Positions 45,663 through 55,349 of a stretch of DNA of 64,000 bases are shown piece by piece. The notes beneath the pieces were generated by a model. It did not search any database. It worked only from the letters and a program-made list of their open reading frames with translations, and was not told where the DNA came from. This DNA comes from Akkermansia muciniphila (GTDB lineage: Bacteria > Pseudomonadota > Gammaproteobacteria > Burkholderiales > Burkholderiaceae_C): assembly GCA_943331105.2 (NCBI GenBank), contig CALQKH020000012.1, forward strand, positions 62,001 through 126,000, given 5' to 3'. Positions within the stretch are counted from its first letter, which is position 1. Each line of letters starts with the position of its first letter. The translations under genes were made by a program, and so were the position numbers.

Positions 45663-47414
45663 ATGGCTACTTCTCCCAAATCGCTTTCGGGCCTGTTCCC
45701 TTTTCTCAAGCCTTACCGCGTGGCCTTGGGCGTGGCAGCCTTGTTTCTCTTGTTGGCTGCAGGCACCACGCTGGCCTTCCCCTGGGTCTTGCGCCAGTTG
45801 ATTGACCAAGGCTTGGCCAGTGGCGCACCGGCCGAACAGCTGTCGGGCAATTTTTTACAGTTGTTTGGCGTGGCAGCGGCTTTGGCTGTGTTTTCCGCGG
45901 GGCGTTATTACACCGTGAGCTGGCTGGGTGAGCGCATCACCGCTGATCTACGTAACGCGGTGTATGGCCATGTCCTGAAACAAAGCCCCGCTTTCTTTGA
46001 AACCACACAATCTGGTGAGGTGCTTTCGCGCCTCACCAACGACACCACCTTGGTGCAAACCGTGGTGGGCTCTTCGTTCTCGATGGGCCTTCGCAACTTG
46101 GTCATGGGTGCTGGTGCGCTGATCATGCTGGTGTGGACCAACCCGTTGCTGATGCTGCAGGTGGTGGCTGTGCTGGTGGCGGTGATTTTTCCCAGCGTTT
46201 ATTTGGGCCGGCGCGTGCGGCGCCTGTCGCGCACCAACCAAGACCGGGTGGCCGATTCGAGTGCCATCGCGTCCGAAGTGCTCAACGCCATCAGCGTGGT
46301 GCAAAGCTACACCGCCGAAGGCCGCGAAACCCGCCGTTTCATTGACTCTACTTTGCGCGCTCTGAGCTCCGCTTTGGGCCGCATCCGCGCACGCGCGGTG
46401 CTGGTGGGTTTCATCATCATGGCCTCCAGTGCCGTGTTGCTTTGGGGCTTGTACATGGGCACACTGGCCGTGCGCGCGGGCACCAGTACCGCTGGCCAGC
46501 TGGGAGAGACGGTGTTTTATGTCATCTTGTTGGCCAGTGCCTTTGCGGTTTTGGGCGAGGTGTACGGGGACATGCTGCGTGCAGCCGGTGCCACTGAGCG
46601 CCTGATGGAGTTGCTGCACACCGAGTCGAATCTGAAAATCGCGGCCCAGCCGCAACAAGCGCCCTGGCCGCAAGGCGGCTCTGCCTTGCAGCTGGAGTCG
46701 GTCCGCTTTCATTACCCCTCGCGGCCCGACACTTGGGCGCTGGACCAGTTGACCGGCCAAATCCACCCTGGACAGACCGTGGCCGTGGTGGGCCCAAGCG
46801 GCGCGGGCAAAACCACTTTGTTCGATTTGCTGATGCGCTTTCATGATCCGCAATCGGGCCTCATCGTGCTCGATGATGTGCCAATCGATCAAATGGATTT
46901 GCATGCGCTGCGCGAGCGCATGGCCATCGTGCCGCAGGAACCCGTGATCTTTTCGGGCACCGTGATCGAGAACATCCGCTACGGCAGACCCGACGCCAGT
47001 CTCGAAGACGTCCACGCTGCCGCCGAAGCCGCTTATGCGCAAGAGTTCATCCGCGAGCTGCCCGAGGGCTTTGACACCTATCTGGGTGACCGGGGTGTGC
47101 GCCTGTCGGGCGGTCAGCGCCAGCGCATCGCGATTGCGCGGGCGATCCTGAAAAATCCACCGCTTTTGTTGCTGGACGAAGCCACCAGCGCTTTGGATGC
47201 GCAAAGCGAAAAAATGGTGCAAGCCGCCCTCGACAAAGCCATGGTGGGCCGCACCACCTTGGTCATTGCCCACCGCCTGGCCACGGTGCAACGTGCTGAT
47301 GTGATCTGGGTGCTGGAGCGCGGCCGCTTGATGGAGCAGGGCACACACGCCCAGCTGCAAGCCAAAGGCGGCCTCTACGCCAGCCTGGCAGCCCTGCAGT
47401 TCAGCCCTTTGTAA
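45663..47414 (+). CDS. ABC transporter, fused membrane and ATPase domains (MsbA/ABCB type)
   Basis: A 583-residue half-transporter. Six helices lie in residues 1-320 (ALGVAALFLLLAAGTTLAFP as first helix), with the coupling loops FFETTQSGEVLSRLTND and VVQSYTAEGRE. The ATPase has Walker A GPSGAGKTT, signature LSGGQRQRIAIARAI, Walker B LLLDEATSALD and a H-loop IAHRLAT. It works as a homodimeric exporter; the substrate (lipid, peptide or drug) is unknown. Confidence 0.9.
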   Translation: MATSPKSLSGLFPFLKPYRVALGVAALFLLLAAGTTLAFPWVLRQLIDQGLASGAPAEQLSGNFLQLFGVAAALAVFSAGRYYTVSWLGERITADLRNAVYGHVLKQSPAFFETTQSGEVLSRLTNDTTLVQTVVGSSFSMGLRNLVMGAGALIMLVWTNPLLMLQVVAVLVAVIFPSVYLGRRVRRLSRTNQDRVADSSAIASEVLNAISVVQSYTAEGRETRRFIDSTLRALSSALGRIRARAVLVGFIIMASSAVLLWGLYMGTLAVRAGTSTAGQLGETVFYVILLASAFAVLGEVYGDMLRAAGATERLMELLHTESNLKIAAQPQQAPWPQGGSALQLESVRFHYPSRPDTWALDQLTGQIHPGQTVAVVGPSGAGKTTLFDLLMRFHDPQSGLIVLDDVPIDQMDLHALRERMAIVPQEPVIFSGTVIENIRYGRPDASLEDVHAAAEAAYAQEFIRELPEGFDTYLGDRGVRLSGGQRQRIAIARAILKNPPLLLLDEATSALDAQSEKMVQAALDKAMVGRTTLVIAHRLATVQRADVIWVLERGRLMEQGTHAQLQAKGGLYASLAALQFSPL

Positions 47415-47416
47415 GC

Positions 47417-47440
47417 GCCCATCTCGCGGGCGATGGGCGT
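47417..47440. terminator. Hairpin between convergent genes
   Basis: CGCCCATC (47417-47424) pairs with GATGGGCG (47433-47440) around an 8-nt loop. There is no U-run, so it is a weak or factor-assisted terminator, or acts for both converging genes. Confidence 0.5.
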
Positions 47441-47478
47441 GGCACACGCCCCGAAATCTTCAGGTACTTGCGCTTGAC

Positions 47479-47676
47479 TCACGACTTTTTGTCTGTGGGG
47501 TCGGTTGCTTGCTGGACAGCCGCTTCCTGATCCAGTGCATCACGCCCTTCTTGGGCCGCTTTTTCCCGCGCCCGTTGTTGACGTGTTTGTTCTTGCGCCT
47601 TGCGAACATCGTGCATTTGCCAAAAAGCGAACACGAACACCAAGCCAAAAATCCCCAATTCCAACCAGATTCCCAT
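47479..47676 (-). CDS. Small membrane protein, unknown
   Basis: A 65-residue protein: one N-terminal helix (LELGIFGLVFVFAFWQM) and a charged, coiled-coil-like Gln/Arg/Glu tail. GGAGG lies 7 nt before the ATG at 47676. It is divergent from crtE and shares the 114-nt intergenic region with the PpsR-type sites, so it may be co-regulated with photosynthesis genes. Confidence 0.65.
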   Translation of the reverse strand: MGIWLELGIFGLVFVFAFWQMHDVRKAQEQTRQQRAREKAAQEGRDALDQEAAVQQATDPTDKKS

Positions 47677-47699
47677 GGCGTTGCCTCCAATTGTGGGTG

Positions 47700-47769
47700 T
47701 GTCAATAAAGGTTGACAGCTTCAATTATCAGGTTATATTGACACTCATGCCCGTCAGGTTAAGTTGACA
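47700..47769 (+). promoter_or_regulatory. Three phased CrtJ/PpsR-type sites upstream of crtE
   Basis: The first site (47700-47717) is a perfect palindrome TGTCAA-N6-TTGACA, fitting TGT-N12-ACA. The second (47726-47743, TATCAG...TTGACA) and third (47752-47769, CGTCAG...TTGACA) each differ by one base in the left TGT. All three begin exactly 26 bp apart, with 8 bp between sites. They cover the predicted promoter and the start of the transcript. CrtJ/PpsR represses such genes under oxygen in purple bacteria. Confidence 0.75.
47712..47739 (+). promoter_or_regulatory. Sigma-70 type promoter for crtE
   Basis: A consensus -35 TTGACA (47712-47717) and a TATATT -10 (47734-47739) are 16 nt apart. The -35 is the right half of the first PpsR-type palindrome, so repressor and polymerase would compete. 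Confidence 0.6.
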
Positions 47770-47790
47770 GGGTTTTCTGTCGGAGGTCCC

Positions 47791-48705
47791 ATGAGTCTGT
47801 TGACACGCGCTGAACAAGCCCTGAACACGCATTTTGAGCTGGCCGCCGGTGTGGGCGCTCCGCCTCGGCTGGTGGCGGCCATGCGGCATGCGGTCTTTTC
47901 GGGTGGGGCCCGCATCCGCCCGCAGCTGTGCATGGCTGTGGCCACCGCTTGCGGCGACAACGCGCCCCAACTCACCAATGCCGCCGCGGTGGCCTTGGAG
48001 TTGATGCACTGCGCTTCTTTGGTGCACGACGACATGCCGGCTTTCGACAACGCCGACACGCGCCGCGGCCGCCCCACGGTGCACAAGGCCTTCAGCGAGC
48101 CGCTGGCCTTGTTGGCTGGTGATGGCCTGATCGTCATGGCCTACCGTGTTTTGTTGCAAGCCGGTGTACCCCACTCTGATCGATTGATTCGATTGATGGA
48201 CAACATGACCACCGGTGTGGGTTTGCCGCACGGTATCGTCGCCGGGCAAGCTTGGGAGTGTGAAACCAGCGCCGATCTGGGCCAATACCAACGCGCCAAG
48301 ACGGGGGCTTTGTTTGTGTCGGCCACCTGTGCAGGGGCCCTGAGTTGCGGTGCAGAGCCCGAGCCATGGGCGCATTTGGGCAATTACTTGGGTGAGGCCT
48401 ACCAAGTGGCCGATGACATCCGTGATGTGATCGCCGATGCCGCGACCTTGGGCAAGCCTTCAGGCCAAGATGCGCTGCATGCCCGCCCCAGTTCAGCGCA
48501 GGCGCTGGGGTTGGAAGGGGCCATTGCCCACTTTGACCTCCTGATTGACCAAGCCGCTTCTTCGATTCCACCTTGCTCATGCCGTGACATGTTGCGCCAG
48601 TTGGTGCAGGTCGAAGCCGAGCGTTTGGTGCCCAAAGCCCTGTGCGACGGTTATTTCAAGTCCCATCCTGAGGTGGCCACGCGCCGCGACAGTGCCCCGC
48701 ATTGA
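47791..48705 (+). CDS. crtE: Geranylgeranyl diphosphate synthase
   Basis: A 304-residue trans-prenyltransferase that makes GGPP for carotenoids and for the bacteriochlorophyll phytyl tail. First Asp-rich motif DDMPAFD near residues 81-87; second DDIRD near residue 210; GGARIRPQL near the N-terminus. The ATG at 47791 follows GGAGG at a 4-5 nt spacing. It is the first gene of the crtEF part of the photosynthesis superoperon. Confidence 0.93.
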   Translation: MSLLTRAEQALNTHFELAAGVGAPPRLVAAMRHAVFSGGARIRPQLCMAVATACGDNAPQLTNAAAVALELMHCASLVHDDMPAFDNADTRRGRPTVHKAFSEPLALLAGDGLIVMAYRVLLQAGVPHSDRLIRLMDNMTTGVGLPHGIVAGQAWECETSADLGQYQRAKTGALFVSATCAGALSCGAEPEPWAHLGNYLGEAYQVADDIRDVIADAATLGKPSGQDALHARPSSAQALGLEGAIAHFDLLIDQAASSIPPCSCRDMLRQLVQVEAERLVPKALCDGYFKSHPEVATRRDSAPH

Positions 48706-48737
48706 GCGCTCAGACCGAAAAAAGCCAAGGAACCCCC

Positions 48738-49952
48738 ATGTCCCAACCGCTGGATCTGGCCGCCCTGCAGGCCCCTTCTTCTGCCACCTCTTTCAAAGAT
48801 GCGTGGCAAGCTCGTTTGGAGCGCTGGTATGCGCACCCCGGTTTGTACCGCTGGTCGCTGGGCAACCCCTTCACGCGTTGGTTGACGCAACGGCGCACCC
48901 GCAAGTTGTTCGATTTGATGGCGGGCTTTGTGCATAGCCAAGTGTTGCTCGGTTGTGTGCGCTTGGACCTGTTTCGCACTTTGCACCAAGCCCCGGCCCA
49001 ATTGACCGATTTGGCGCAGCGCACGGGCTTGGCGCCAGCGGTGTTGCAGCGACTGTTGCTGTCGGCCGTGGCACTGGGTTTGTTGGAGCACCGCAGCCAA
49101 GGTCGTTTTGGGTTGGGGCCGCTGGGCGTGCCTTTGGCGCAGCACGACGGCATTGCCCAAATGATCGAGCACAACCATTTGCTCTACCAAGACATGCAAG
49201 ACCCTTTGCAGTTTTTGAGCAACGCCTGGAGCGGTGGCATGGCCGAGTACTGGCCTTACGCCCACGAAAAACCTGCTGTCGCCATGCCTGCGTCGGAAGT
49301 GGACAAGTTCACCCGCTACTCGCATCTCATGGCTGCTTCGCAAGGCTTTGTGGTGCAAGAGATCTTGTCGTCGTACTTCTTTGACGAGCACCGCTGCGTC
49401 CTCGATGTGGGGGCGGGCAAGGGTCGCTTTGTCAGCGAGTTGGCGGCCCACGCACCTCACCTGACTTTCAAGATGTTTGACTTGCCCCCTGTGTTGGCTC
49501 TGGCACGTGAAGGCCTGCAAGCCAAAGGTCTGAGCGAGCGCGTGGTCTTGCACCCCGGCAGTTTTCTGGACGACCCCTTGCCCGAAGGGGCCGATCTGAT
49601 CACTCTGGTGCGTGTGGCGCACGACCATCCCGATGCAGTGGTCAAGCAAATTTTGCAAAAAGCCTTTGCGGCTTTGCCTTTGGGTGGGGTCTTGCTGTTG
49701 GCCGAACCCATGGCGCAGCCCGAAGAAGAAGCCGGGCAGCCCGAGGCATCGGTCGATGCCTATTTCCACTTTTACCTGTTGGCCATGGGGGCAGGGCGCC
49801 TGCGCACCCCCCAGGAGCTGCAAGCCATGATGGAAGAGGCTGGTTTCACCCATGTTGAGCAGGTGCCCAACGCCATGCCCATCCATGCGCGCATCCTTGT
49901 GGGGCGTAAATCTCAGTGTTTACCCTTAATTCATCAAAATAGTGTCAGTTAA
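48738..49952 (+). CDS. crtF: Hydroxyneurosporene-type O-methyltransferase
   Basis: A 404-residue SAM-dependent O-methyltransferase that adds the 1-methoxy group in spheroidene synthesis. A winged-helix dimerisation domain (LTDLAQRTGLAPAVLQRLLL) precedes the SAM site VLDVGAGKGRF, with DLPPVL and RVAHDHPD further on. It follows crtE by 32 nt. The last codons overlap the PpsR-type site of the bchC promoter. Confidence 0.9.
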   Translation: MSQPLDLAALQAPSSATSFKDAWQARLERWYAHPGLYRWSLGNPFTRWLTQRRTRKLFDLMAGFVHSQVLLGCVRLDLFRTLHQAPAQLTDLAQRTGLAPAVLQRLLLSAVALGLLEHRSQGRFGLGPLGVPLAQHDGIAQMIEHNHLLYQDMQDPLQFLSNAWSGGMAEYWPYAHEKPAVAMPASEVDKFTRYSHLMAASQGFVVQEILSSYFFDEHRCVLDVGAGKGRFVSELAAHAPHLTFKMFDLPPVLALAREGLQAKGLSERVVLHPGSFLDDPLPEGADLITLVRVAHDHPDAVVKQILQKAFAALPLGGVLLLAEPMAQPEEEAGQPEASVDAYFHFYLLAMGAGRLRTPQELQAMMEEAGFTHVEQVPNAMPIHARILVGRKSQCLPLIHQNSVS

Positions 49953-49986
49953 CATTGACATGTGTTGATGTAAAGCAAAAAATACA
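49943..49986 (+). promoter_or_regulatory. Two PpsR/CrtJ-type sites, 8 bp apart, at bchC
   Basis: Site 1 (49943-49960) reads TGTCAG-N6-TTGACA and fits TGT-N12-ACA exactly. Site 2 (49969-49986) is TGT-N12-ACA with a weaker, A-rich centre. The 8-bp gap equals the spacing known for the two CrtJ sites of the Rhodobacter bchC promoter. Site 2 ends 3 nt before the bchC ATG. Confidence 0.7.
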
Positions 49987-49989
49987 ACC

Positions 49990-50943
49990 ATGAAATCCCA
50001 AGCCGTCGTTTTCAACAGCCCAAGGCATTTGTCTCTGCAAGCGCTCGAATTGCCCGAATTACAAACTGGCCAGCTCGAAGTGGCGGTTGAGTTCAGCGGC
50101 ATCAGCACCGGCACCGAGCGCATGCTCTGGGACGGCAGCATGCCTCCCTTTCCGGGCATGGGTTACCCCTTGGTGCCCGGCTACGAGACCGTGGGTCGGG
50201 TGGTGCGCAGCGCCAGTGACACGGGCATCCAAGCGGGTCAGCGCGTGTTTGTGCCAGGCGCCAATTGCTTCTCTGGGGTCAAGAGCCTGTTCGGTGGTGC
50301 CGCTTCGCATTTGATGGTCACCGAGCAAAAAGTAGTGCCGGTGGCAGAGCATCTGGGTGCCCAAGCCGTGCTGCTGGCCTTGGCAGCCACTGCTTACCAT
50401 GCGGTCTCAGGTGGCGGCAAGCAAGAGCCTTTTGCCGCCCCTGAACTGATCATTGGCCACGGTGTCATGGGCCGTTTGTTAGCGCGCCTCACGGTGGCGG
50501 CTGGTTTGCCGGCCCCCACGGTGTGGGAAACCCAGACCGACCGATTTACCGGAGCCGAGGGTTACACCGTCATGCAGCCGCAAGACGACCCACGCCGTGA
50601 CTACAACACCATTTATGACGTGAGCGGCGACGGTAGCCTGCTCGACAGCCTGATCCAGCGTCTGCGCCCCGGTGGCGAGTTGGTGTTGGCAGGTTTTTAC
50701 AAACAAGATTTGAAATTTGCTTACGCCCCGGCCTTCATGCGCGAAGCGCGCATGCGCATCGCCGCCGAGTGGAAGCGCCCCGACCTGTTGGCCGTCAACG
50801 AACTGGTGCACACCGGTCGTTTGTCGCTCGACGGTTTGATCACCCACACCCAGCCATCGACACAAGCTGGTTCCGCCTACGAGACCGCCTTCGGAGATGC
50901 GAGCTGTCTCAAGATGATCCTTGATTGGAGTGCCACAGCATGA
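49990..50943 (+). CDS. bchC: Chlorophyll synthesis pathway protein BchC (bacteriochlorophyllide a dehydrogenase)
   Basis: A 317-residue MDR-type dehydrogenase that oxidises the C3 hydroxyethyl group to acetyl. FSGISTGTERMLWDG and the GMGYPLVPGYETVGRV segment are typical, followed by a Rossmann part with GHGVMGRLLARL. No Shine-Dalgarno is visible before the ATG, unlike its neighbours. Its 3' end overlaps bchX (ATGA). Confidence 0.94.
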   Translation: MKSQAVVFNSPRHLSLQALELPELQTGQLEVAVEFSGISTGTERMLWDGSMPPFPGMGYPLVPGYETVGRVVRSASDTGIQAGQRVFVPGANCFSGVKSLFGGAASHLMVTEQKVVPVAEHLGAQAVLLALAATAYHAVSGGGKQEPFAAPELIIGHGVMGRLLARLTVAAGLPAPTVWETQTDRFTGAEGYTVMQPQDDPRRDYNTIYDVSGDGSLLDSLIQRLRPGGELVLAGFYKQDLKFAYAPAFMREARMRIAAEWKRPDLLAVNELVHTGRLSLDGLITHTQPSTQAGSAYETAFGDASCLKMILDWSATA

Positions 50944-51944
50944 CTACCGACACCACTGTTCAGCCCATTAAATTTGTTGAAGTGTTGCGCCGCGAGGCCG
51001 ACGTCGAACCCGACGCCGTCAGCACTTCCGAAGTGACCAAAGAAACCCAAATCATTGCCATTTATGGCAAAGGCGGCATTGGCAAAAGCTTCACGCTGGC
51101 CAACCTGTCGTACATGATGGCCCAGCAAGGTAAAAAAGTGCTGCTGATCGGTTGTGACCCCAAGAGCGACACCACCAGCTTGCTGTTTGGTGGCAAGGCT
51201 TGCCCCACCATCATCGAGACCTCCTCGCGTCTCAAGCTCTCTGGACAGGCTGTGAGCATTGGCGACGTCTGCTTCAAGCGCGATGGCGTGTTTGCCATGG
51301 AACTCGGTGGTCCGGAAGTTGGCCGCGGATGCGGCGGACGCGGCATCATCCACGGCTTCGAAACGCTCGAAAAACTCGGTTTCCACGACTGGGGTTTTGA
51401 CTACGTGTTGCTCGATTTTCTGGGCGATGTGGTCTGCGGCGGCTTTGGCCTGCCCATTGCCCGCGACATGTGCCAAAAGGTCATCGTGGTGGCCAGCAAC
51501 GACTTGCAGTCGCTGTATGTGGCCAACAACGTGTGCTCGGCGGTGGAATATTTCCGCAAGTTGGGCGGCAACGTGGGCGTGGCCGGCATGGTCATCAACA
51601 AAGACGATGGCACCGGCGAAGCCCAGGCCTTTGCCAACCATGCCGGTATCCCTGTGCTGGCGGCCATTCCGGCCAACGAAGACATCCGCCGCAAGAGCGC
51701 CAGCTACGAAATCATCGGCCGCCCGGATGGCGAATGGGGTCCGCTGTTTGCCGAGTTGGCCAAGAACGTGGCCGAAGCCCCGCCCATGCGTCCAAAACCT
51801 CAAACACAAGACCAGTTGCTGGGTCTGTTCAGTGCCGATGTGGTGGGCCGCAATGTGGTGCTCGAGCCTGCCACCGTGTTCGACATGGTGGGCAAGCACG
51901 AAGACATCAAGCCTTCGCTCGAAGTCGTCTATGACGCGGCTTGA
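50940..51944 (+). CDS. bchX: Chlorophyllide a reductase iron protein subunit BchX
   Basis: A 334-residue NifH-like ATPase. P-loop GKGGIGKS lies at residues 43-50; cluster ligands C131 (GRGCGGRG) and C166 (DVVCGGFG) hold the 4Fe-4S between two subunits. It feeds electrons to BchYZ, which reduces the C7=C8 bond of the chlorin ring. The ATG overlaps the bchC stop. Confidence 0.97.
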   Translation: MTTDTTVQPIKFVEVLRREADVEPDAVSTSEVTKETQIIAIYGKGGIGKSFTLANLSYMMAQQGKKVLLIGCDPKSDTTSLLFGGKACPTIIETSSRLKLSGQAVSIGDVCFKRDGVFAMELGGPEVGRGCGGRGIIHGFETLEKLGFHDWGFDYVLLDFLGDVVCGGFGLPIARDMCQKVIVVASNDLQSLYVANNVCSAVEYFRKLGGNVGVAGMVINKDDGTGEAQAFANHAGIPVLAAIPANEDIRRKSASYEIIGRPDGEWGPLFAELAKNVAEAPPMRPKPQTQDQLLGLFSADVVGRNVVLEPATVFDMVGKHEDIKPSLEVVYDAA

Positions 51945-51985
51945 GACTTGATGCACCCCACATGCTGAAAACCCAGGACACGGCC

Positions 51986-53542
51986 ATGACACGCACCATC
52001 CCGATTCACCCCAGCCCATCAGCGGCTGTGAACCCTGCGAGCCTGCAAGGTGATGGCATGGGTTGCCACGCCGGGACCGATGCCATGGTGGCTGCGGCCA
52101 AAGAGGCGGGCAAGTCAGAGGTGCTGGACCAATATGCCCGCGATTACCCGCGTCAGCCCGATGCCGGTCCGCACGACCAGCCGCAAAGCATGTGCCCGGC
52201 TTTTGGTTCGCTGCGTGTCGGTTTGCGCATGAAGCGCACCGCCACGATTCTTTCGGGTTCAGCCTGCTGCGTGTACGGACTCACGTTCACATCGCATTTT
52301 TACGGTGCGCGCCGCAGCGTCGGGTATGTGCCCTTCAACTCCGAATCGCTGGTCACAGGCAAGCTGTTTGAAGACATCCGCGAAGCGGTGCACGCCGAGG
52401 CCGATCCGAAGCAGGTCGACACGGTCATCATCATCAACCTCTGTGTGCCCACGGCCAGTGGCGTGCCGTTGCAGTTGTTGCCCAAAGAGATCAATGGTGT
52501 GCGCATCATCGGCATTGACGTGCCTGGTTTTGGTGTGCCCACCCATGCCGAAGCCAAAGATGTCTTGGCAGGTGCGATGTTGAAATACGCCCGTGAGGAA
52601 ATCATGAGCGGCCCAGTGGCCGCGCCGCGTGCTGGGCGTGGTGACTTGCCCACGGTGGCCTTGCTGGGCGAGATGTTTCCGGCCGATCCGGTCATCATCG
52701 GCCAGATGTTGGCCCCCATGGGTTTGGCCGCGGGTCCGGTGGTGCCCACCCGCGAGTGGCGCGAGCTGTACGCCGCACTCGACTGCTCGGTGGCCGCTGC
52801 CATCCACCCTTTTTACACCGCCAGCGTGCGCGAATTCAAAGCCGCAGGTCGCCCTGTGGTGGGTTCGGCCCCAGTGGGCTTGGAGGGTACGCAAGAATGG
52901 TTGCAAAACATCGGGAGAGCCGCTGGCATCGCGCAGTCGCAGATCGATGTGGCCCGCAACCAAGTGCTGACACAAATGCGCGGCCTCTTGATGCAAAAAC
53001 CGATCAATGGCCGCATCACCCTGAGCGGCTATGAAGGCTCAGAGTTGTTGGTCGGCCGTTTGCTCATCGAATGCGGCGCTGACCTCAGATACGTGGGCTC
53101 GGCTTGCCCTGCTACCGAGTGGAATGCGCAAGACATCGCCTGGCTGCAAGCCAAAGGTGTGCAGGTGCAAATGCGCGCCTCGCTGGAGCAAGACCTGAAC
53201 GCCATGTACGAATACCGGCCGGATCTGGCCATTGGCACCACCCCGGTGGTGCAGATCGCCAAGCAAAACAGTGTGCCTTCGCTGTACTTCACCAACTTGA
53301 TCTCTGCGCGTCCATTGATGGGTGTCGCCGGTGCTGGTTCGCTGGTTCAAGTGGTGCAGGCGGCCATGGGCAACCAAGCCCGCTTTGACGCCATGAAGGA
53401 TTTCTTTGGCGATGTGGGCGCAGGACATGCTGCAGGCGTGTGGGAGTCGGTGCCCAAAGACCGTCCTGAGTTCAAGGCCGAGACCCGTCGCCAAATAGAA
53501 AAGCTCTTGAAAAAGCGCAAAGCCGAGGAGATGGGCTCATGA
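51986..53542 (+). CDS. bchY: Chlorophyllide a reductase subunit Y
   Basis: A 518-residue NifD-like catalytic subunit. Cys residues in [17 protein letters not shown] and SACCVYGL are candidate cluster ligands. Starts at TTG 51941, ATG 51962 and ATG 51986 are in frame; the last has an AGGA at the right distance. It is coupled to bchZ by an ATGA overlap. Confidence 0.95.
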   Translation: MTRTIPIHPSPSAAVNPASLQGDGMGCHAGTDAMVAAAKEAGKSEVLDQYARDYPRQPDAGPHDQPQSMCPAFGSLRVGLRMKRTATILSGSACCVYGLTFTSHFYGARRSVGYVPFNSESLVTGKLFEDIREAVHAEADPKQVDTVIIINLCVPTASGVPLQLLPKEINGVRIIGIDVPGFGVPTHAEAKDVLAGAMLKYAREEIMSGPVAAPRAGRGDLPTVALLGEMFPADPVIIGQMLAPMGLAAGPVVPTREWRELYAALDCSVAAAIHPFYTASVREFKAAGRPVVGSAPVGLEGTQEWLQNIGRAAGIAQSQIDVARNQVLTQMRGLLMQKPINGRITLSGYEGSELLVGRLLIECGADLRYVGSACPATEWNAQDIAWLQAKGVQVQMRASLEQDLNAMYEYRPDLAIGTTPVVQIAKQNSVPSLYFTNLISARPLMGVAGAGSLVQVVQAAMGNQARFDAMKDFFGDVGAGHAAGVWESVPKDRPEFKAETRRQIEKLLKKRKAEEMGS

Positions 53543-55065
53543 ACCAAGTGTCTCCACCGCCCAGCACTGTGGCCAAGCCCAAGTCGCCACTCATCCTTGA
53601 CCACGACCGCGCAGGCGGTTACTGGGGTGCGGTGTATGTCTTCACCGCCATCAAGGGTTTGCAAGTGGTGATTGACGGCCCGGTAGGTTGCGAAAACTTG
53701 CCTGTGACTTCGGTGCTGCATTACACCGATGCCTTGCCCCCGCATGAATTGCCGATTGTGGTGACCGGCCTGGCCGAAGAGCAACTCGGTCGTGAAGGCA
53801 CCGAAGGCGCCATGAAGCGCGCCCACGCCACCCTTGATCCCGAACTGCCCGCTGTGGTGGTGACCGGTTCGATCGCCGAGATGATCGGTGGCGGCGTGAC
53901 GCCCGAAGGCACCAACATCGCACGCTTTTTGCCGCGCACCATCGACGAAGACCAGTGGCAATGCGCTAATCGCGCCATGTACTGGCTGTGGAGCGAGTAC
54001 GGCCTGCGCAAAGTGCCGGCTCGCAAGCCCTTTGAAGAACGCCCTGAAGGCGAAAAGCCCAGAGTCAACATCATTGGCCCTTGCTACGGCACTTTCAACA
54101 GTGCCAGTGACTTGGCTGAAATCCGCCGCTTGGTGCAAGGCATCGGCGCTGAGGTCAACATGGTCTTCCCGCTGGGCAGCCACCTGGCCGATGTATCGCG
54201 CTTGGTCGAGGCTGACGTGAACATTTGCATGTACCGCGAATTCGGCCGCATGCTCTGCGAGGCGCTGGAGCGACCCTATTTGCAAGCACCCATCGGTTTG
54301 CACAGCACCACGCATTTTTTGCGCAAGCTGGGCGAGTTGCTGCACCTGGACCCCGAGCCCTTCATTGAGCGCGAAAAGCACACCACCTTGAAGCCCATGT
54401 GGGACCTGTGGCGCTCTGTCACGCAAGACTTCTTTGCCACCGCCAGCTTCGCTGTGGTGGCGGGCGAGACCTATTCGCGAGGCCTGAAAAACTTCCTCGA
54501 AACCGAAATGGGCTTGCCCTGCCGCTTCAGTATTTCTCGCACCGCTGGTAACAAAACCGACAACGCTGCTGTGCGCGAACTGGTCAAAACCCAAACGCCC
54601 TTGATCATGTTTGGCAGCTACAACGAACGCATGTACTTGAGTGAAATCTCGGGCGGCAGTCCGATGCGAGCTGCTTTCATTCCCGCATCGTTTCCCGGCG
54701 CCATCATCCGCCGCCACACCGGCACGCCCTTCATGGGTTACAGCGGTGCGAGCTACCTGATCCAAGAGGTGTGCAACGCCTTGTTCGATGCCTTGTTCCA
54801 CATCCTGCCTTTGGGCACCGACATGGACAAAGTCGAGGCGACGCAAGCGCGAGGCGTGGTGGCCCCCAACGCCAGTTGGCAAGACCAGGCCCAGCAGCGT
54901 TTGCGTGATGTGGTGCAAAGCCAGCCGGTGCTGGTGCAGATTTCTGCGGCCAAGCGTTTGCGCGATCAAGCCGAGCAACTCTCGCAGGCACAAGGCCAAA
55001 ACGAGGTGACCGAAGCCCATGTGAACGCGGCCAGCCGCGAGCTGGGTTTGGGGGTGGCGGCATGA
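53539..55065 (+). CDS. bchZ: Chlorophyllide a reductase subunit Z
   Basis: A 508-residue NifK-like subunit that completes chlorophyllide a reductase with Bch[16 protein letters not shown] and [19 protein letters not shown] (shortened) near the N-terminus and [10 protein letters not shown] are typical. Its stop overlaps a 43-codon ORF that leads to pufB. Confidence 0.96.
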   Translation: MNQVSPPPSTVAKPKSPLILDHDRAGGYWGAVYVFTAIKGLQVVIDGPVGCENLPVTSVLHYTDALPPHELPIVVTGLAEEQLGREGTEGAMKRAHATLDPELPAVVVTGSIAEMIGGGVTPEGTNIARFLPRTIDEDQWQCANRAMYWLWSEYGLRKVPARKPFEERPEGEKPRVNIIGPCYGTFNSASDLAEIRRLVQGIGAEVNMVFPLGSHLADVSRLVEADVNICMYREFGRMLCEALERPYLQAPIGLHSTTHFLRKLGELLHLDPEPFIEREKHTTLKPMWDLWRSVTQDFFATASFAVVAGETYSRGLKNFLETEMGLPCRFSISRTAGNKTDNAAVRELVKTQTPLIMFGSYNERMYLSEISGGSPMRAAFIPASFPGAIIRRHTGTPFMGYSGASYLIQEVCNALFDALFHILPLGTDMDKVEATQARGVVAPNASWQDQAQQRLRDVVQSQPVLVQISAAKRLRDQAEQLSQAQGQNEVTEAHVNAASRELGLGVAA

Positions 55066-55193
55066 GCTACACCCGGAACAACACAACAGCAGGGGCCGAC
55101 ATGTTCGGTGCCTTGACCAGGATGTCGTGGCCTTTGGCTGCGGATGCCCATCTGCGCGGGCTGTGCGCACCCCGGGTCGCAAGGCCTTGTTAA
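55062..55193 (+). CDS. Small ORF between bchZ and pufB (position of pufQ)
   Basis: The ATG overlaps the bchZ stop by ATGA and 43 codons follow ([20 protein letters not shown]...), ending 12 nt before pufB. In Rhodobacter this place is taken by pufQ (about 74 residues, one helix). The present ORF has no transmembrane helix, so it is not a clear PufQ; it could be a degenerate form, a coupling leader or non-functional. Confidence 0.4.
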   Translation: MSYTRNNTTAGADMFGALTRMSWPLAADAHLRGLCAPRVARPC

Positions 55194-55205
55194 CAGGAGC
55201 AAAAA

Positions 55206-55349
55206 ATGTCAACAAAGACATCTATATCCGGACTGACCGATGAGGAAGCCCAGGAGTTCCACCACTACTGGATGCAGGGCACAGTGGGCTTTACAGCAGT
55301 TGCTGTGCTGGCACACATCCTGGTCTGGGCGTGGCGTCCCTGGTTCTGA
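55206..55349 (+). CDS. pufB: Light-harvesting complex 1 beta subunit
   Basis: A 47-residue antenna polypeptide: cytoplasmic head [14 protein letters not shown], one helix, bacteriochlorophyll ligand H37 (AHILVW) and the WRPWF end typical of LH1 beta. CAGGAG lies 7 nt before the ATG. It is first in puf, but is not directly followed by pufA. Confidence 0.96.
   Translation: MSTKTSISGLTDEEAQEFHHYWMQGTVGFTAVAVLAHILVWAWRPWF

Noticed and set aside
47763..47790. Start of crtE at an in-frame ATG at 47764.
   Set aside because: That ATG lies inside the third PpsR-type site and has no ribosome-binding site, while the ATG at 47791 has GGAGG at the right distance and the family N-terminus.
53347..55221. 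624-codon open frame on the minus strand, antisense to bchZ.
   Set aside because: Opposite a clear chlorophyllide reductase subunit; no motifs or ribosome-binding site.
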